This document shows positions 6,552-6,800 of a DNA stretch of 6,800 nucleotides, piece by piece. Below the pieces are notes generated by a model that worked only from the letters and a program-made list of their open reading frames with translations, ran no database searches and was not told the origin of the DNA. The translations under genes and the position numbers were made by a program. Each line of letters begins with the position of its first letter. Position 1 is the first letter of the stretch. The DNA is from Enterobacteriaceae bacterium (GTDB taxonomy: Bacteria > Pseudomonadota > Gammaproteobacteria > Enterobacterales > Enterobacteriaceae): assembly GCA_022712475.1 (NCBI GenBank), contig JALAGK010000132.1:1-6800 (forward strand), read 5' to 3'.

Positions 6552-6800
6552 AATAAACCCTGGTATTCGGCTGATTTTCGCTTTTACACCCTTTACCGGG
6601 GCAGAAGACCCCCTTGATGTTTCCGCTCGCTCTCCCGATCCAGAAACTGAGGCTGAACCAGACGTTTCCGCTCGTCCTGAAGATCCGGATGCTGACGTTG
6701 TACCCGAAGTTTCCGCTCGCCATGAACATCCGGAAGGTGAAGTTGAAACAGATGTTTCATCAAGCCAGCTACATCCGGAAGGTATCGTTTAACCCGATGA
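6552..6800 (-). pseudogene. Upstream tape measure frame, interrupted by a nonsense codon
   Basis: Bases 6552-6788 are open and in frame with the tape measure C-terminus, reading a Ser/Thr/Gly-rich repeat (AETSGTTSASGSSGR-type units) and then a basic segment (VKGVKAKISRIPGFI). The frame is closed by TAA at 6789-6791, but the repeat pattern continues in the same frame on the far side (SSG). This fits one longer tape measure gene disrupted by a point mutation; the rest lies beyond the right edge. A second minus-strand frame is also open from the edge to a TAA at 6593-6595. It reads an Arg/Gln-rich repeat that I take to be a shadow of the array, so a frameshift between frames cannot be fully excluded. 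Confidence 0.5.
6616..6800 (-). repeat. 45-bp tandem repeat array in the tape measure gene
   Basis: Units begin at 6616, 6661, 6706 and 6751, each exactly 45 bp, and a fifth begins at 6796 and runs off the window. On the plus strand each of the first three begins GAYGTTTCCGCTCG or a one-base variant of it (GAAGTTTCCGCTCG), and CATCCGGAAGGT recurs in the third and fourth. In the tape measure frame the units read ETSGTTSASGSSGRA, ETSGSASVSGSGERA and similar, i.e. 15 residues per unit. Because the period is a multiple of three, copy number can change without altering the frame. Confidence 0.93.

Noticed and set aside
6445..6792. Plus-strand open frame with acidic, proline-rich repeats (DVSARPEDPDADVVPE-like units)
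   Set aside because: It is antisense to the tape measure frame and its repeat pattern comes from the 45-bp DNA array. Its first half is an unremarkable translation of the opposite strand, and nothing else in the window is on this strand. It ends at the same altered base that breaks the minus frame.
6593..6800. Second minus-strand frame open from the right edge, reading ERKRLVQPQ-type Arg/Gln-rich repeats
   Set aside because: It is open mainly because a 45-bp period preserves the absence of stops in several frames. It does not connect to the tape measure C-terminus, and the unit alignment explains the broken frame by one base change without a frameshift.
1..6800. Search for a defence system, toxin-antitoxin pair, reverse transcriptase, tRNA, CRISPR array, insertion sequence or attachment site
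   Set aside because: All minus-strand space is taken by recognisable tail genes with gaps of at most 64 bases, and no such feature could be supported.

Overview
The window is a stretch of a temperate-phage (prophage) late region that encodes the baseplate and tail fibre of a contractile-tail (myovirus) particle. Base composition, codon use and the style of the tail fibre and baseplate proteins suggest an enterobacterial host or a close gammaproteobacterial relative. This is inferred from protein resemblance only; no host gene is present. All genes lie on the minus strand, so the operon reads right to left.

Reading in the direction of transcription: the C-terminal part of the tape measure protein (5793-6551, with its frame extending upstream into a 45-bp tandem repeat array that runs off the right edge); a Dit-like baseplate protein (5235-5792); a small Pam3-type baseplate plug (4921-5226); the baseplate hub, gp27/gpD/Mu gp44-like (3842-4906); a 64-bp gap holding an intrinsic terminator; the Gp138-type membrane-piercing spike (3073-3777, start corrected from an upstream ATG); a gp25-like sheath initiator (2732-3076); the baseplate J wedge protein (1546-2739); a DUF2612 wedge protein (959-1549); and a tail fibre cut by the left edge (1-972). 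Inter-gene distances are -14 to +14 bases everywhere except the terminator gap, which is the normal architecture of a single translationally coupled transcript.

Together these proteins build one machine. The tape measure sets the tail length. The Dit-like ring, hub and plug form the distal tube end, and the spike closes it. The gp25-like protein nucleates the sheath, the J and DUF2612 proteins form the wedges, and the fibre binds the cell surface. The set resembles the simplified baseplates of Pam3-like myophages rather than the P2 set.

The points most worth a second look are: a TAA inside one 45-bp repeat unit at the right edge that splits the tape measure frame, at a place where other units read TCA; a strong terminator in the middle of the structural operon; and two tandem repeat arrays in the fibre tip. 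I found no defence system, RNA gene, CRISPR array, insertion sequence or attachment site. No stretch over 300 bases lacks a gene or an open continuation of one.
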